A DNA stretch of 64,000 nucleotides. Origin: Methanoregula sp. Its GTDB lineage: Archaea; Halobacteriota; Methanomicrobia; Methanomicrobiales; Methanospirillaceae. Location of the stretch: the NCBI RefSeq assembly GCF_023227875.1, contig NZ_JALOCH010000014.1, forward strand, positions 4,339 to 68,338. Direction: 5' to 3'. The notes beneath the pieces were generated by a model, which saw only the letters and a list, made by a program, of their open reading frames with translations, searched no databases and was not told the origin of the DNA. This document shows, one piece after another, positions 32,152 through 41,148 of the stretch. Every line of letters starts with the position of its first letter. Position 1 is the stretch's first letter. The position numbers and the translations under genes are program-made.

Positions 32152-34263
32152 ATGCCCCGACGATATTCCATGATCCCACCAGACCGCAGCGCATGCGTAC
32201 TTGTCATTGTTATGCTGGCATGTACTCTTCTCTGCCTGCCTGTCGCAGCCGCGGACCATGTTGTCGGACCTGCCGGTGCCGAGTTCTCAACCCTCAAGGA
32301 TGCGGTTGACTGGTCGATCGGGGGCGACACGATCCGGGTGGAGAGCGGGACATACCCGGAGAGTATCAGACTCGACAAGAAACTGTACCTGATCGGCGTG
32401 GATACCGGTGGAGGGGCACCGGTGATCACACCCTCCAAGAGCGGAAATGTAGTGGAGATCCTCGCGGATGGTTGTACGGTCCAGGGGTTCACCATCCAGA
32501 ACAGCGCAACGGGGAGCGGGATCCGGGTCACCTCCAACAGCAATTCCCTGCGGCATAACACCATCACGAACAATGCGGAAGGGATCACCCTGGTGTCGGC
32601 GGATAAAAATACCCTCCTCGACAACGCGATCGAGGGGAACAACCACGCAGGTATTGCACTTGAATCGGCAAGCGGTAACCAGATCGATGAGAACACCATC
32701 CAGGAAAATGCGATCGGAATCACGCTGGATGAAAACTCGCGTTCCAACACCATCTCCCGCAACCTGTTTTCCAATACGCAGAACGTGATCTCCCGGAGTC
32801 CCAGTTCCACGTGGAGCACCGCGTTCACCTACGTATATACCTATCTTGGAAAGGCCGGACAGAGCCGCATGGGCAATTACTGGAACGATTACCGGGGCCA
32901 GGACCAGAACGGCGACGGGATAGGCGACACGGCATACCCGACCAGAGTCAATGCCGGGATGAGCAGTGGCGGCACCGATCCCTATAGTGGCGATGCCTAT
33001 CCCCTGATGGACCCCCTTGAGTACTACACCGGTATGAGCACGGTCACATCTCTAGGTACCGGAGAACCGGCCGGTGTGCAGACACCTCCCCCGGCAGCCC
33101 CCGTAAAACCGTCCGTTACGGCAAGCCCGGTCCCGACCCGGACTGCACAGGCAGTGACCACAACACCTCCCGCCCCTGCCACCCCGGGTTTGCAGGACAT
33201 CCCCTTCATGGCCATCGTCCTCATTCTCGTTGGCCTGGTGCTTGCTGGTATCGGCGGGTATCTTTTTGTCTCGCGAAAAGATGAGGGGCCTGTCATCTCC
33301 TCCCCGGTGCCCGCGGTCACTCATGCAGCATCCGTCCTTAAGACCGCGGTCGAGCGGACCTGGGCGCTCGTCACGACGCCGGCGTCCAAGACGGTGCTGG
33401 GATCGGCAGAAGAGACGGTCGCCGCTCCCTCCCCGAGCGCAACCGACCAGAAGAATTACTTCCCCCGTGAACTCGAGAACAAGTACACTGAGATCATGTT
33501 TGTCGGGAGGGGCGGTATCGCGTGGGTCTTCTCCGCCATCCGAAAGACGGACGGTGTGAAGGTCGCAGTCAAGATCCCGATCAGTTTCGATGAGATAACC
33601 GGCAAATGCTTCCTCAACGAGATCGCCGCGTGGGAGACCCTGCGCCATCCTAACATTGTCGAAGTGTCGGCGGTCAACATCCTGCCGGTCCCCTACGTGG
33701 AGATGGAGTTTGTGCCGAACTCGCTCGAAGCGCTCCAAAAACCCATGCCGGTCTGGAAGGCGGTCCACCTCATTACCGGTGTGACGGATGGTCTCCGGTA
33801 TGCCCACGAGCACGGGTTCATCCACCGGGACATCAAACCCCACAACATCCTCCTGACCAACGATGTGGTACCAAAGATCACTGACTGGGGGATGAGCAAG
33901 GTCCTTGCCGCTGACGTGAAGAAGTCGAGCGTAGCCGGTTTCTCTCTGTCCTATGCCGCGCCGGAGCAGGTCTCCCCTTCCGAGTTCGGGAGGACGGACG
34001 AGCGGACTGATCTCTACCAGCTCGGCGTGGTCTTTTACGAACTGGTCACCGGTTCGATCCCCTTCGGAGGCGAGAGCATCGTCGAGGTTGGAAATGCGAT
34101 CCTCCGGGAACAGCCCATTCTCCCTTCGGAATATAACCCGGATGCAGAAGCGGTGGAGAAGATCATCATGAAATGCCTGGAGAAAGACCCGGCAGATCGT
34201 TACCAGTCAGCAGCCGAACTCCTCGATGCCCTGCATGGATACCTTGATGAGGACGACGAATGA
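32152..34263 (+). CDS. Receptor-like Ser/Thr protein kinase with NosD-type beta-helix ectodomain
   Basis: 703 residues. Signal peptide (about 14-33), right-handed beta-helix (about 40-210), a NosD-like Asp-rich loop (GNYWNDY then NGDGIGD, 241-259), a Pro/Thr stalk, one membrane helix (about 351-374) and a cytoplasmic kinase (about 445-700). Kinase residues seen: glycine loop GRGGIAWVF, K474 in VAVK, HRD at 558-560 with N565, and DWG at 578-580 in place of DFG. The ectodomain probably binds glycan or polymer. With the FHA regulator upstream it forms a plausible one-gene-to-DNA signalling pair. Confidence 0.9.
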   Translation: MPRRYSMIPPDRSACVLVIVMLACTLLCLPVAAADHVVGPAGAEFSTLKDAVDWSIGGDTIRVESGTYPESIRLDKKLYLIGVDTGGGAPVITPSKSGNVVEILADGCTVQGFTIQNSATGSGIRVTSNSNSLRHNTITNNAEGITLVSADKNTLLDNAIEGNNHAGIALESASGNQIDENTIQENAIGITLDENSRSNTISRNLFSNTQNVISRSPSSTWSTAFTYVYTYLGKAGQSRMGNYWNDYRGQDQNGDGIGDTAYPTRVNAGMSSGGTDPYSGDAYPLMDPLEYYTGMSTVTSLGTGEPAGVQTPPPAAPVKPSVTASPVPTRTAQAVTTTPPAPATPGLQDIPFMAIVLILVGLVLAGIGGYLFVSRKDEGPVISSPVPAVTHAASVLKTAVERTWALVTTPASKTVLGSAEETVAAPSPSATDQKNYFPRELENKYTEIMFVGRGGIAWVFSAIRKTDGVKVAVKIPISFDEITGKCFLNEIAAWETLRHPNIVEVSAVNILPVPYVEMEFVPNSLEALQKPMPVWKAVHLITGVTDGLRYAHEHGFIHRDIKPHNILLTNDVVPKITDWGMSKVLAADVKKSSVAGFSLSYAAPEQVSPSEFGRTDERTDLYQLGVVFYELVTGSIPFGGESIVEVGNAILREQPILPSEYNPDAEAVEKIIMKCLEKDPADRYQSAAELLDALHGYLDEDDE

Positions 34264-34287
34264 TCGCATCCAGGAGACCGTGAAACC

Positions 34288-34479
34288 ATGACCCCCGTGG
34301 AGAAGACTTTCGAACCCGCGACCTGCCGGCACTGTGACGGCGAGGGTTGCCTGTACTGCAACAAGACCGGCACCGTTCTCGTCATAGCCCCAAAAAGCCT
34401 CTGCCACCATTGCGATGGCGTGGGCTGCATCTACTGTGGGTTCACCGGCTGGACGGGTCCGAAATCAAAATGCGATTAG
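34288..34479 (+). CDS. Mini zinc-finger protein with DnaJ-type CxxCxGxG repeats
   Basis: 63 residues with two copies of a CxxC-x-G-x-G-C-x-Y-C unit (CRHCDGEGCLYC and CHHCDGVGCIYC). These resemble the cysteine-rich domain of DnaJ, and each probably contributes to a zinc site. It starts 24 bp after the kinase gene. Function unknown. Confidence 0.75.
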   Translation: MTPVEKTFEPATCRHCDGEGCLYCNKTGTVLVIAPKSLCHHCDGVGCIYCGFTGWTGPKSKCD

Positions 34480-34488
34480 CCGGTCCCG

Positions 34489-35676
34489 TCACCGGAATTT
34501 TCCCTCGATCCTGCGCGGGATTACGCACTCTTCGTAGCGTTTGGCAAAGTAGCGGTCGGTCATCCCGGCGATGAAGTCCCTGACCAGCTCTGCCGGGGTA
34601 GCGGTCTCAAGATATCGGGGGCTCGTCCATCCGGTCGCGATGAAGTCCGTGGAGATCTTCGCAGAGGTGTCCATCCTTTCGAGCGCTTCGAGGCAGGTGG
34701 CAAAGAGTGTTGCATACATCCGCTCGATCTTTGCGCGTTCCGATGTCAGGATCGGGTTGTCGTAGATATGTTTCCGCGAGAACGAGCGTAACGTGATCAG
34801 CGCCTTCTCAACATCATGGCTGTAGGAGATATACCCCTCGTCTTCCGTATCGCTGTTCTCCAGCAGGTCGTAGATCAGGGTGTTGATGATCTCGCGGTTC
34901 GTACTCCCGAGTACCTCCCGTGACTGCTCCGGGATTTGTAGTAAATCACCGATGAGCCCGACGTCCCGGGCATCCTGCAGGTCCCGCCCGATATAGGCAA
35001 TCGTATCGGCGAACTTGACTACACAGCCTTCGAGGGTCATCGGGGACCTGGAGCGGTGGCCATCGGCATTGTCCTGCACTTTCTTGTCAAACGCAGCCCA
35101 GCTTTCGAGCGGTTCAGCCGTAATCCTGACATCATCCCCTTCACCATTGTGGCAGAGAATACCATCCAGCACCTGCATGGTCAGGTCGCAGTCCTCGATC
35201 TGGTCGAGGAATCGGACGCTCTGGACATTGTGGGAGAACTTCCCGATCCCGTACTGCCCGCAGAGCGCCGAGAGGCAGGTCTCGCCGAAATGCCCGTAGG
35301 GGATGTGGCCGATGTCGTGCCCGAGCGCGATCGCCTCGATCAGGTCCTCGTTGAGCCGGAGGCAGCGCCCGATCGTCCGGGCGATCTTCGAGACGAGCTG
35401 GACATGGATGACGCGGTGGGTGATGTGGTCGTTCTCCACGAGGTAAAAGACCTGCGTCTTGTCTATATACCGCGTAAACGCCCGGGTGTGGATAATACGG
35501 TCGGCATCACGCGAGTAAGGGGTCCGGATATCTTCAGGAACGCGCCGGTACCTCCGCACGGCATCGGCACTGGTCGTTGCCAGGGGGGAGAGGAGCGCCT
35601 CGCGTTTTCCGGTCAGGGCGCTGACAGCGGATGTAAGGCCGGGGTCTGGCACCCGTTTCTGAACCGGCTTCTTCAT
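34489..35676 (-). CDS. HD-domain dNTP triphosphohydrolase-like protein
   Basis: 395 residues from the ATG at 35676; longer frames lack homology. dGTPase-type features: RTPYSRDADRIIHTRAFTRYIDKTQVF near the start, then THRVIHV, GHDIGHIPYGHFGE with the HD metal ligands, and FSHNVQSVRFL. It likely hydrolyses dNTPs to nucleoside and tripolyphosphate. It is convergent with the mini zinc-finger gene (9 bp). Confidence 0.9.
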   Translation of the reverse strand: MKKPVQKRVPDPGLTSAVSALTGKREALLSPLATTSADAVRRYRRVPEDIRTPYSRDADRIIHTRAFTRYIDKTQVFYLVENDHITHRVIHVQLVSKIARTIGRCLRLNEDLIEAIALGHDIGHIPYGHFGETCLSALCGQYGIGKFSHNVQSVRFLDQIEDCDLTMQVLDGILCHNGEGDDVRITAEPLESWAAFDKKVQDNADGHRSRSPMTLEGCVVKFADTIAYIGRDLQDARDVGLIGDLLQIPEQSREVLGSTNREIINTLIYDLLENSDTEDEGYISYSHDVEKALITLRSFSRKHIYDNPILTSERAKIERMYATLFATCLEALERMDTSAKISTDFIATGWTSPRYLETATPAELVRDFIAGMTDRYFAKRYEECVIPRRIEGKFR

Positions 35677-35833
35677 GGGAGGTCTTTTGTACCATAAGGT
35701 GTTAAGCATGACGAAAGAGGGAAAAAGAACGGTGCATGCCCGATAATATGGTGGGTCGGGAAGGTTTCCGTTATCCCTGCAGGTCACAGCCAGCCAGCAT
35801 GAATGAACACCTGTGCCCTGTAATGTGGTAACC

Positions 35834-36286
35834 CTACCGTGTGCAGATCGCAACCGTTTCCCCATACTGGAGGACATGCCCCTTCATTGCGGTGACGAGG
35901 GCGTGCTTGTCTGAACCGGGCGGGAGGTCGAGCATGGCGTCCAGCCCGTATACCCTGAACTGGTACCGGATCATCTCCCCGTGGGGAGGACAGGGGCCCG
36001 TATAACCTATTGTCCCGTGGTCTGTGATCCCCTGGACAGCGGTAACCGGTGACGTAACTGCACCTTCGCGGGGGATGCCGGCCGGGATCACGGAAAGGGG
36101 CGGGAGGTTCCAGCAAATCCATGGCGTGAACGAGCAGCAGGACTTCTCGAACGGGTTAAAAACCATCACTGCAACCGATGCTGATATGAGGCCCTTGAGC
36201 CGGATACGGGGCGAGACATTCTCTCCATCGCAGGTAAAGGTGGGCGGAAACTCCAGGAAGTCCAGCGAGACGATAAGGGGCTCCAT
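35834..36286 (-). CDS. YbhB/YbcL (PEBP) family protein
   Basis: 150 residues from the ATG at 36286; the frame stays open further upstream without homology. PEBP-like features: FTCDGENVSPRIRL at the start, VMVFNPFE (normally DPD, here altered) and GPCPPHGEMIRYQFRVYGLDAML. The family binds phospholipid-like ligands. The role in archaea is unknown. Confidence 0.82.
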   Translation of the reverse strand: MEPLIVSLDFLEFPPTFTCDGENVSPRIRLKGLISASVAVMVFNPFEKSCCSFTPWICWNLPPLSVIPAGIPREGAVTSPVTAVQGITDHGTIGYTGPCPPHGEMIRYQFRVYGLDAMLDLPPGSDKHALVTAMKGHVLQYGETVAICTR

Positions 36287-36361
36287 ACCAGTGACTTGGT
36301 GCGGGAGGTTTTGAATGTTTTCAAACAGGCATTCCAGCACTCTTTTAATACAGGAAACGAG

Positions 36362-36805
36362 ATGCATCAGTGCATGGGCACGATACACGAAAACGGAGAT
36401 ATTGCCTGTATAAGGCCGATTGGCATTATCCACTCCCTGTATTTACAACGCGGGGATGCACCCCGGCAGGGCCGGCTCTCGGATACGGAATCGACAATTG
36501 AGGTGCTGCCGGCCTACGCGGAGGGGCTCCAGGATGTGGAGTCCCACCCCCACCTGATCGTCCTCTACTGGCTCGACCGCTCCGACCGGACTGCATTACG
36601 GGCAACCCCGCCCGGCACCCATACGGAGCATGGAGTATTTGCCACCCGTTCTCCCAACCGGCCCAACCCGATCGGGTTTGCCGTAGTCGACCTTGTCCGA
36701 AGGAACGGGAACCGTCTCGTGGTACGGGGACTGGATGCGCTGGACGGAACACCGCTTATCGATATCAAGCCGTATTCGCCGGGCATCGACTGCGTCAGGG
36801 AATGA
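36362..36805 (+). CDS. trmO: tRNA t6A37 methyltransferase TrmO
   Basis: 147 residues from the ATG at 36362 behind AGGAAACGAG; an ATG at 36374 is an alternative. TrmO/YaeB family: RPIGIIHS, VESHPHLIVLYWLDR, GVFATRSPNRPNPIGF and ALDGTPLIDIKPY are all conserved blocks. It uses SAM to N6-methylate threonylcarbamoyladenosine at tRNA position 37. A Sua5-type protein for the parent modification is encoded at 27.9 kb. Confidence 0.93.
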   Translation: MHQCMGTIHENGDIACIRPIGIIHSLYLQRGDAPRQGRLSDTESTIEVLPAYAEGLQDVESHPHLIVLYWLDRSDRTALRATPPGTHTEHGVFATRSPNRPNPIGFAVVDLVRRNGNRLVVRGLDALDGTPLIDIKPYSPGIDCVRE

Positions 36806-36897
36806 TACGGCGGTTGTCCGGCCTGCACGGATCTCCCATCTTTATTGTCTTTCGCGAACAAGTGGTACGATTGCTTACTGATCACAGGAGTCAATTC

Positions 36898-37800
36898 ATG
36901 GCAAAAAACACTCTCCCCAAGACCCCGACGAAATCCGCAGACGAGGAGTGCAAGCAGGAGTGCTCCAGCTGCGCAACTGCTTCCAGCTGCTCATCCGCAA
37001 AGAAGGGCCCGGCCGGCCTCCCCCCGAAGGCAGACATGGATGTCAGACATGTCATCATGGTCCTCTCCGGCAAGGGCGGTGTCGGGAAGTCGACCGTCTC
37101 GGTTAACCTCGCTTACGCCCTATCGAGCCATGGCAGGAAGGTCGGGCTCCTCGACCTCGACATGCACGGCCCCAACATCCCCAAGATGCTCGGGATCGAG
37201 CAGCACAAGCTCGCAATGATGGACAACAAGATCGAGCCCGTCCATGTCACCGGCAAACTATCGGTCATCTCGATGGCATTCCTCATCCAGGACCCGAGCA
37301 CGCCGATCATCTGGCGCGGCCCGATGAAGATGGCAGCGATCCAGCAGTTCCTCACCGAGGTCAACTGGGGCCCGCTCGATTATCTTGTGGTCGACCTCCC
37401 TCCGGGCACCGGTGACGAGGCCCTCACGATCGCCCAGCTCGCCCCCAATGTCCGCGGTGCCGTGATCGTCACCACCCCGCAGGATGTTGCGACCCTCGAT
37501 GCAAGGAAGTCCGCGAAGTTCATCGAGAAACTCGGCCTGCCGGTCATCGGCGTGATCGAGAACATGAGCGGCATGCTCTGCCCACACTGCGGGGAAGAGA
37601 TCGACCTTTTCGGCAAGGGCGGCGGCAGGAAGGTTGCCGAGGAGATGAGCGTCCCATTCCTCGGCGCCATACCGATCGATATCGAGATGCGCAAGGCCGG
37701 TGACGAGGGCCGCCCGTTCATCATCCGCCGCGGCGACAGCCCCACGTGGAAGAGCGTGGATGCTGTCATGGAAGCGCTCATCAAGGTTGTTGAGGAATAA
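36898..37800 (+). CDS. Mrp/Nbp35-family Fe-S cluster carrier ATPase
   Basis: 300 residues from the ATG at 36898. The deviant Walker A GKGGVGKS lies near 58-65 and the C-terminal CPHCG supplies the CxxC that bridges a 4Fe-4S cluster between subunits. An N-terminal Cys motif (C18, C22, C25, C31) is a compressed form of the Nbp35 extension. It assembles and transfers Fe-S clusters. A small conserved gene follows 3 bp later. Confidence 0.94.
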   Translation: MAKNTLPKTPTKSADEECKQECSSCATASSCSSAKKGPAGLPPKADMDVRHVIMVLSGKGGVGKSTVSVNLAYALSSHGRKVGLLDLDMHGPNIPKMLGIEQHKLAMMDNKIEPVHVTGKLSVISMAFLIQDPSTPIIWRGPMKMAAIQQFLTEVNWGPLDYLVVDLPPGTGDEALTIAQLAPNVRGAVIVTTPQDVATLDARKSAKFIEKLGLPVIGVIENMSGMLCPHCGEEIDLFGKGGGRKVAEEMSVPFLGAIPIDIEMRKAGDEGRPFIIRRGDSPTWKSVDAVMEALIKVVEE

Positions 37801-37803
37801 ACC

Positions 37804-38112
37804 ATGGACTACCAGCGGATTCTTGTCGGCAGGGAAAAACCAATCCCGATCTATAAGGGGATTGTTGCAGCCCTTGAAAACCCGCTCGCGTTCCCCGACC
37901 TGCTGGAGCCGATCTACCGCGAGGCAATGACCCTCGATGACCAGACCCTCGACCAGTTCCGTTTCTCCTTAATGCGCCTCCAGCTCTATGCGGACATCCA
38001 TCGCAACGAGAACCTCGAACAGATGATGCATATCAAGTACGTGGCGCAGGTGCTCGAGAAAGTGGTCTTCGGCTCGCTGATCATGGAGCCAACCGAACCC
38101 ACCGCGGAATAA
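37804..38112 (+). CDS. Conserved small helical protein after the Mrp ATPase
   Basis: 102 residues, soluble and mostly helical (LAFPDLLEPIYREAMTLDDQTLDQFRFSLMRLQLYADIHRNE). It starts 3 bp after the Mrp stop, so it is surely co-transcribed. No cysteine is present. I do not recognise a characterised family; a partner of the Fe-S carrier is possible. Confidence 0.72.
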   Translation: MDYQRILVGREKPIPIYKGIVAALENPLAFPDLLEPIYREAMTLDDQTLDQFRFSLMRLQLYADIHRNENLEQMMHIKYVAQVLEKVVFGSLIMEPTEPTAE

Positions 38113-38273
38113 ATATCTCTCTTTTAACCCTGACCACTACGTTTTTATCGGAGTAAATGTGCAGGGGTGATACCCTTATGTGCAGACCCGGCAAATACTA
38201 AGTAACACAATACCTGCTGACCCATCAGGGTCCGGCAAGAATACCCGATACACACACCATATACGGAGCGATA

Positions 38274-38729
38274 ATGACATCACGCATGCAATCCCCGCAC
38301 ACGACCTGTCCGGGGTGCCAGGAAGAGGTTTTTCTCGATGAGCTCGTGGGCGGCAAATGTCCCTTATGCGGCTGCACCCTCGAGGACTTCGAGGAGTCTT
38401 TCGGGGAGTACGAGGGCATCCTCGACCGCACCGACCTCTCGTGGCTTATCTTCAACTACTTTATTTTCAAGAAGTTCGTCGACCTGGGTGTTCCCCCCCA
38501 CCAGATCATGGAGTTCGTGGCCACCTACGAGCAGAACGTAGAAAAGCCTCCCGAAGAGTGGGACCGGACGGGTTTTAATCTCGAGATCCCGATGAAGACC
38601 TTGGATCATGTCCGACCGAAGCACTGTATTAAGTGCAACCACTGGTTCTTCCGCGGCGGCAGGAAGCAGATCCGGGGCGACATGAGGAAGACCGCTCTCA
38701 CCGTCGAGTACATCTGCGACCGGTGTTAA
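38274..38729 (+). CDS. Zinc-ribbon protein of unknown function
   Basis: 151 residues with CPGC...CPLCGC at 13-37, and CIKCNHWFFRGGRKQIRG...CDRC at the end, two zinc ribbons around a helical middle. The ending resembles nucleic-acid-binding ribbons. Start at ATG 38274, with ATG 38286 as a possible alternative. Function unknown. Confidence 0.7.
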   Translation: MTSRMQSPHTTCPGCQEEVFLDELVGGKCPLCGCTLEDFEESFGEYEGILDRTDLSWLIFNYFIFKKFVDLGVPPHQIMEFVATYEQNVEKPPEEWDRTGFNLEIPMKTLDHVRPKHCIKCNHWFFRGGRKQIRGDMRKTALTVEYICDRC

Positions 38730-38741
38730 GACGATCCCTTT

Positions 38742-40121
38742 TTAGTGCCGGTACTCCATCCCCGTCACTGTCCCGGACTGGATATCGACCCAGCCAACAC
38801 CGGGCGAAAGCGAGTTGTCCGCCCTGATTGCGGCATCGTCGAATACAACCTTCCATTCAAGCGGTACGCTGCCCGGTCTCTGGCTTGTTCCGGGGTCGTG
38901 GAGGTTGTTCCAGCGCATCTCTGCAGAAATTATACGGATGCTTTCCACGGAATCAGGGTAGTGTTTCTTGGCTTCCTGCATAACCGCAAAGGTGGCCTCC
39001 CTTTGGGCAACGGCCAGTTCAATTGTCTGGGAGAACGCAAAGTCGGAGGTGGTCCACTGCTTGTTATACCCGACCACATCGCCCGTCACTGCGTCCACCG
39101 CAACTACGATCCCATCAGTATCGACCGGGTAATCGAGGAACTGGCGCTCCCATGCAAAGACGTACTGTCCGGCCGCGGGAACCGAGGGCGTGCCCCAGAT
39201 CTCGTAACGGCCCATGGTCTTGTTGAGCGGGAGGGTCCCGCCGTTTTTGTCGCTGATGTAGTGACCCGCAATGCTCTGGGCCTTCTCCTGCAGGACAACC
39301 GTCTCCGATGGCCTCCCGGATTGTGGGATGGTGTGGGTGAATGCAACGAGTTCTCCTGACGCAGCGTCAACACTCCCGGTGACCAGCGTCATGTTCCCGG
39401 AGGCGAGGATGAACATCCAGACTTCTCCCATATCGGGGCTGTCAAAATACCAGAGCTTTACGTTATTGGCACGGACATCCGGAAAAGCACCGGTCGCGAT
39501 CCCCTTTGCCTTATCCATCGGCACAGCGACCGTTTCCTGGCGGGTGGCGTAGGGTATCCCGGTAGCTGCGTCAATAAAGACTACTGAGTCGGGAGTTCTG
39601 GCAATACCTCCAACCGGCCTTATGGTGAACCCGAAGAGGTTGCGGATCGGGCCTGCCGAATAATTCACGCTTTTTATCGAATAGTCATCCGCAGGATAAT
39701 AGTCCCTGAGGGCGGCAACGGCACCATCGAGCGAGAGTGCTCCTCTGATGGCCGTGGCCGGGACACCGGCTGCAATCGTGTATTCCCCCGATGGGGCAGG
39801 AGGGGTATCCGTGTTCTGTGCAGTACTGGTGACACCTGCGGGTGATGGTGTGGCAACGGTGGCCGGTGGTATGGTGGTGACGGCAGGCACTGTATGGGAA
39901 AGCGAAGCTTCCTGTGGACCGGTGTTCAGGAACCCTGCAAGGAAACAGATGATCACTGCAATGATCGCGATAATTATTGCTGCAGTGAGGATCTTCTTTA
40001 CCCTGCGATGCCGTTGCTTCTCCAGCACTTTCTGCCTGTACCGTGCGGGCAGGTATGGTTCGTTGAATTCGTCGTCCCGGCCCATCGCCGCGTCACCTGG
40101 TATACTATCGTTATCCTGCAT
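38742..40121 (-). CDS. Membrane-anchored extracytoplasmic protein with PepSY-like repeats
   Basis: 459 residues. A charged cytoplasmic N-terminus (about 45), one membrane helix (ILTAAIIIAIIAVIICFLAGF), a Thr/Pro linker, then a large extracytoplasmic domain. The latter repeats the pattern strand-helix-DAATGIPYA, VDAASGELVAF and VDAVTGDVVGY, reminiscent of PepSY/YcdB domains. These often inhibit proteases or bind cell-wall components. Archaeal role unknown. Confidence 0.68.
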   Translation of the reverse strand: MQDNDSIPGDAAMGRDDEFNEPYLPARYRQKVLEKQRHRRVKKILTAAIIIAIIAVIICFLAGFLNTGPQEASLSHTVPAVTTIPPATVATPSPAGVTSTAQNTDTPPAPSGEYTIAAGVPATAIRGALSLDGAVAALRDYYPADDYSIKSVNYSAGPIRNLFGFTIRPVGGIARTPDSVVFIDAATGIPYATRQETVAVPMDKAKGIATGAFPDVRANNVKLWYFDSPDMGEVWMFILASGNMTLVTGSVDAASGELVAFTHTIPQSGRPSETVVLQEKAQSIAGHYISDKNGGTLPLNKTMGRYEIWGTPSVPAAGQYVFAWERQFLDYPVDTDGIVVAVDAVTGDVVGYNKQWTTSDFAFSQTIELAVAQREATFAVMQEAKKHYPDSVESIRIISAEMRWNNLHDPGTSQRPGSVPLEWKVVFDDAAIRADNSLSPGVGWVDIQSGTVTGMEYRH

Positions 40122-40226
40122 CAGGTAATAAAACCGGGGTAACGCGGCCCCCTAAAAAGGAAAATGGTAAATTGCCCCCACGGGGGACCGGCCTCCGTAG
40201 TCTTCCAGAACTGCAACGGCGGGATC

Positions 40227-40655
40227 TCAATCCTTCTTCTTCTCTTCAGGTTCTTCCGCGGTTTCCCTGTTGTTCCCACCGCGTTTCCTCCGGATAACGA
40301 ACCAAACCACGATACCTGCGATGACGATCGCGAAGCACACTGCGAGCAGTCGCGGGTCGATGGATAGGTCGATGGTACTGGGCCCGAAGGCCATGTATCG
40401 TGGGCCGGGGAGTGTCTCTGCGGTCAGTTCTGCCCGGATGATCGTAACCGGCGTCGGTGTTATCACGATATCCTCTGTCAACTCCGTATCCGAGAACGAG
40501 TAATTGGTGACGTTGAGGTCCGGCTCCGGTGCGATCGCTATCGACATGTTACCCGGGCCGGCAGCGGCAACTATCGTAACAGCAACTGAACAGACCAGCA
40601 GGAGGAGAAGAAAAGCATTCCTGGCAGGATGTATACTCCACGTCTTTGTTGCCAT
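40227..40655 (-). CDS. Secreted/membrane protein of unknown function
   Basis: 142 residues: signal peptide (AFLLLLLVCSVAVTIVAAAG), a short Thr-rich outside part of about 75 residues, a C-terminal membrane helix (LLAVCFAIVIAGIVVWFVI) and a charged tail RRKRGGNNRE. A surface protein with no recognised domain. Confidence 0.62.
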   Translation of the reverse strand: MATKTWSIHPARNAFLLLLLVCSVAVTIVAAAGPGNMSIAIAPEPDLNVTNYSFSDTELTEDIVITPTPVTIIRAELTAETLPGPRYMAFGPSTIDLSIDPRLLAVCFAIVIAGIVVWFVIRRKRGGNNRETAEEPEEKKKD

Positions 40656-40710
40656 AACCTCTCACAGAAATTTTTGGGGAGGGGGGTGATCAGGTTTGTG
40701 GTCGACAGGG

Positions 40711-40986
40711 TCACCATTCGACCCGGAAGCCCCGGTATTCTCCCGTTGCCTGGCCCGGGGTGACTGCGATCTCGTCTACATGGATCACCGGGTTTTCCCG
40801 TGCGTGGGCGAACCGGATGAAGTCCGCAAGCGAGGCAAGGGAACTCTCGGCTACCATCTCCACGGTGCCGTCAGGCAGGTTCTTCACGTACCCGTGCACC
40901 CCAGTGGCCTGGGCGCATTCCTCGACGAAGTGCCGGTATCCCACACCCTGCACCCTTCCCCGGGCAACGGCCGTGATCCTCTCCAT
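40711..40986 (-). CDS. acyP: Acylphosphatase
   Basis: 91 residues of the full acylphosphatase fold. The catalytic Arg18 in GRVQGVGYRHF and Asn36 in GYVKNLPDGTVE are both present. It hydrolyses carboxyl-phosphate bonds such as acetyl phosphate. Length is standard. Confidence 0.95.
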   Translation of the reverse strand: MERITAVARGRVQGVGYRHFVEECAQATGVHGYVKNLPDGTVEMVAESSLASLADFIRFAHARENPVIHVDEIAVTPGQATGEYRGFRVEW

Positions 40987-41148
40987 AATCTATTTTGTGG
41001 AAACCGGCCGTCTTAAACCTTGGCAAATTACCTTGTGATCGCCCGTATCCCATGGCCGCGAATCTCCCGAAAATTTCTCTGAGATCATTTCCCGTGCGAT
41101 CCGGATCCAATCCCCTTTTAAATTCCGGCACCGGAATACCAATGAACG

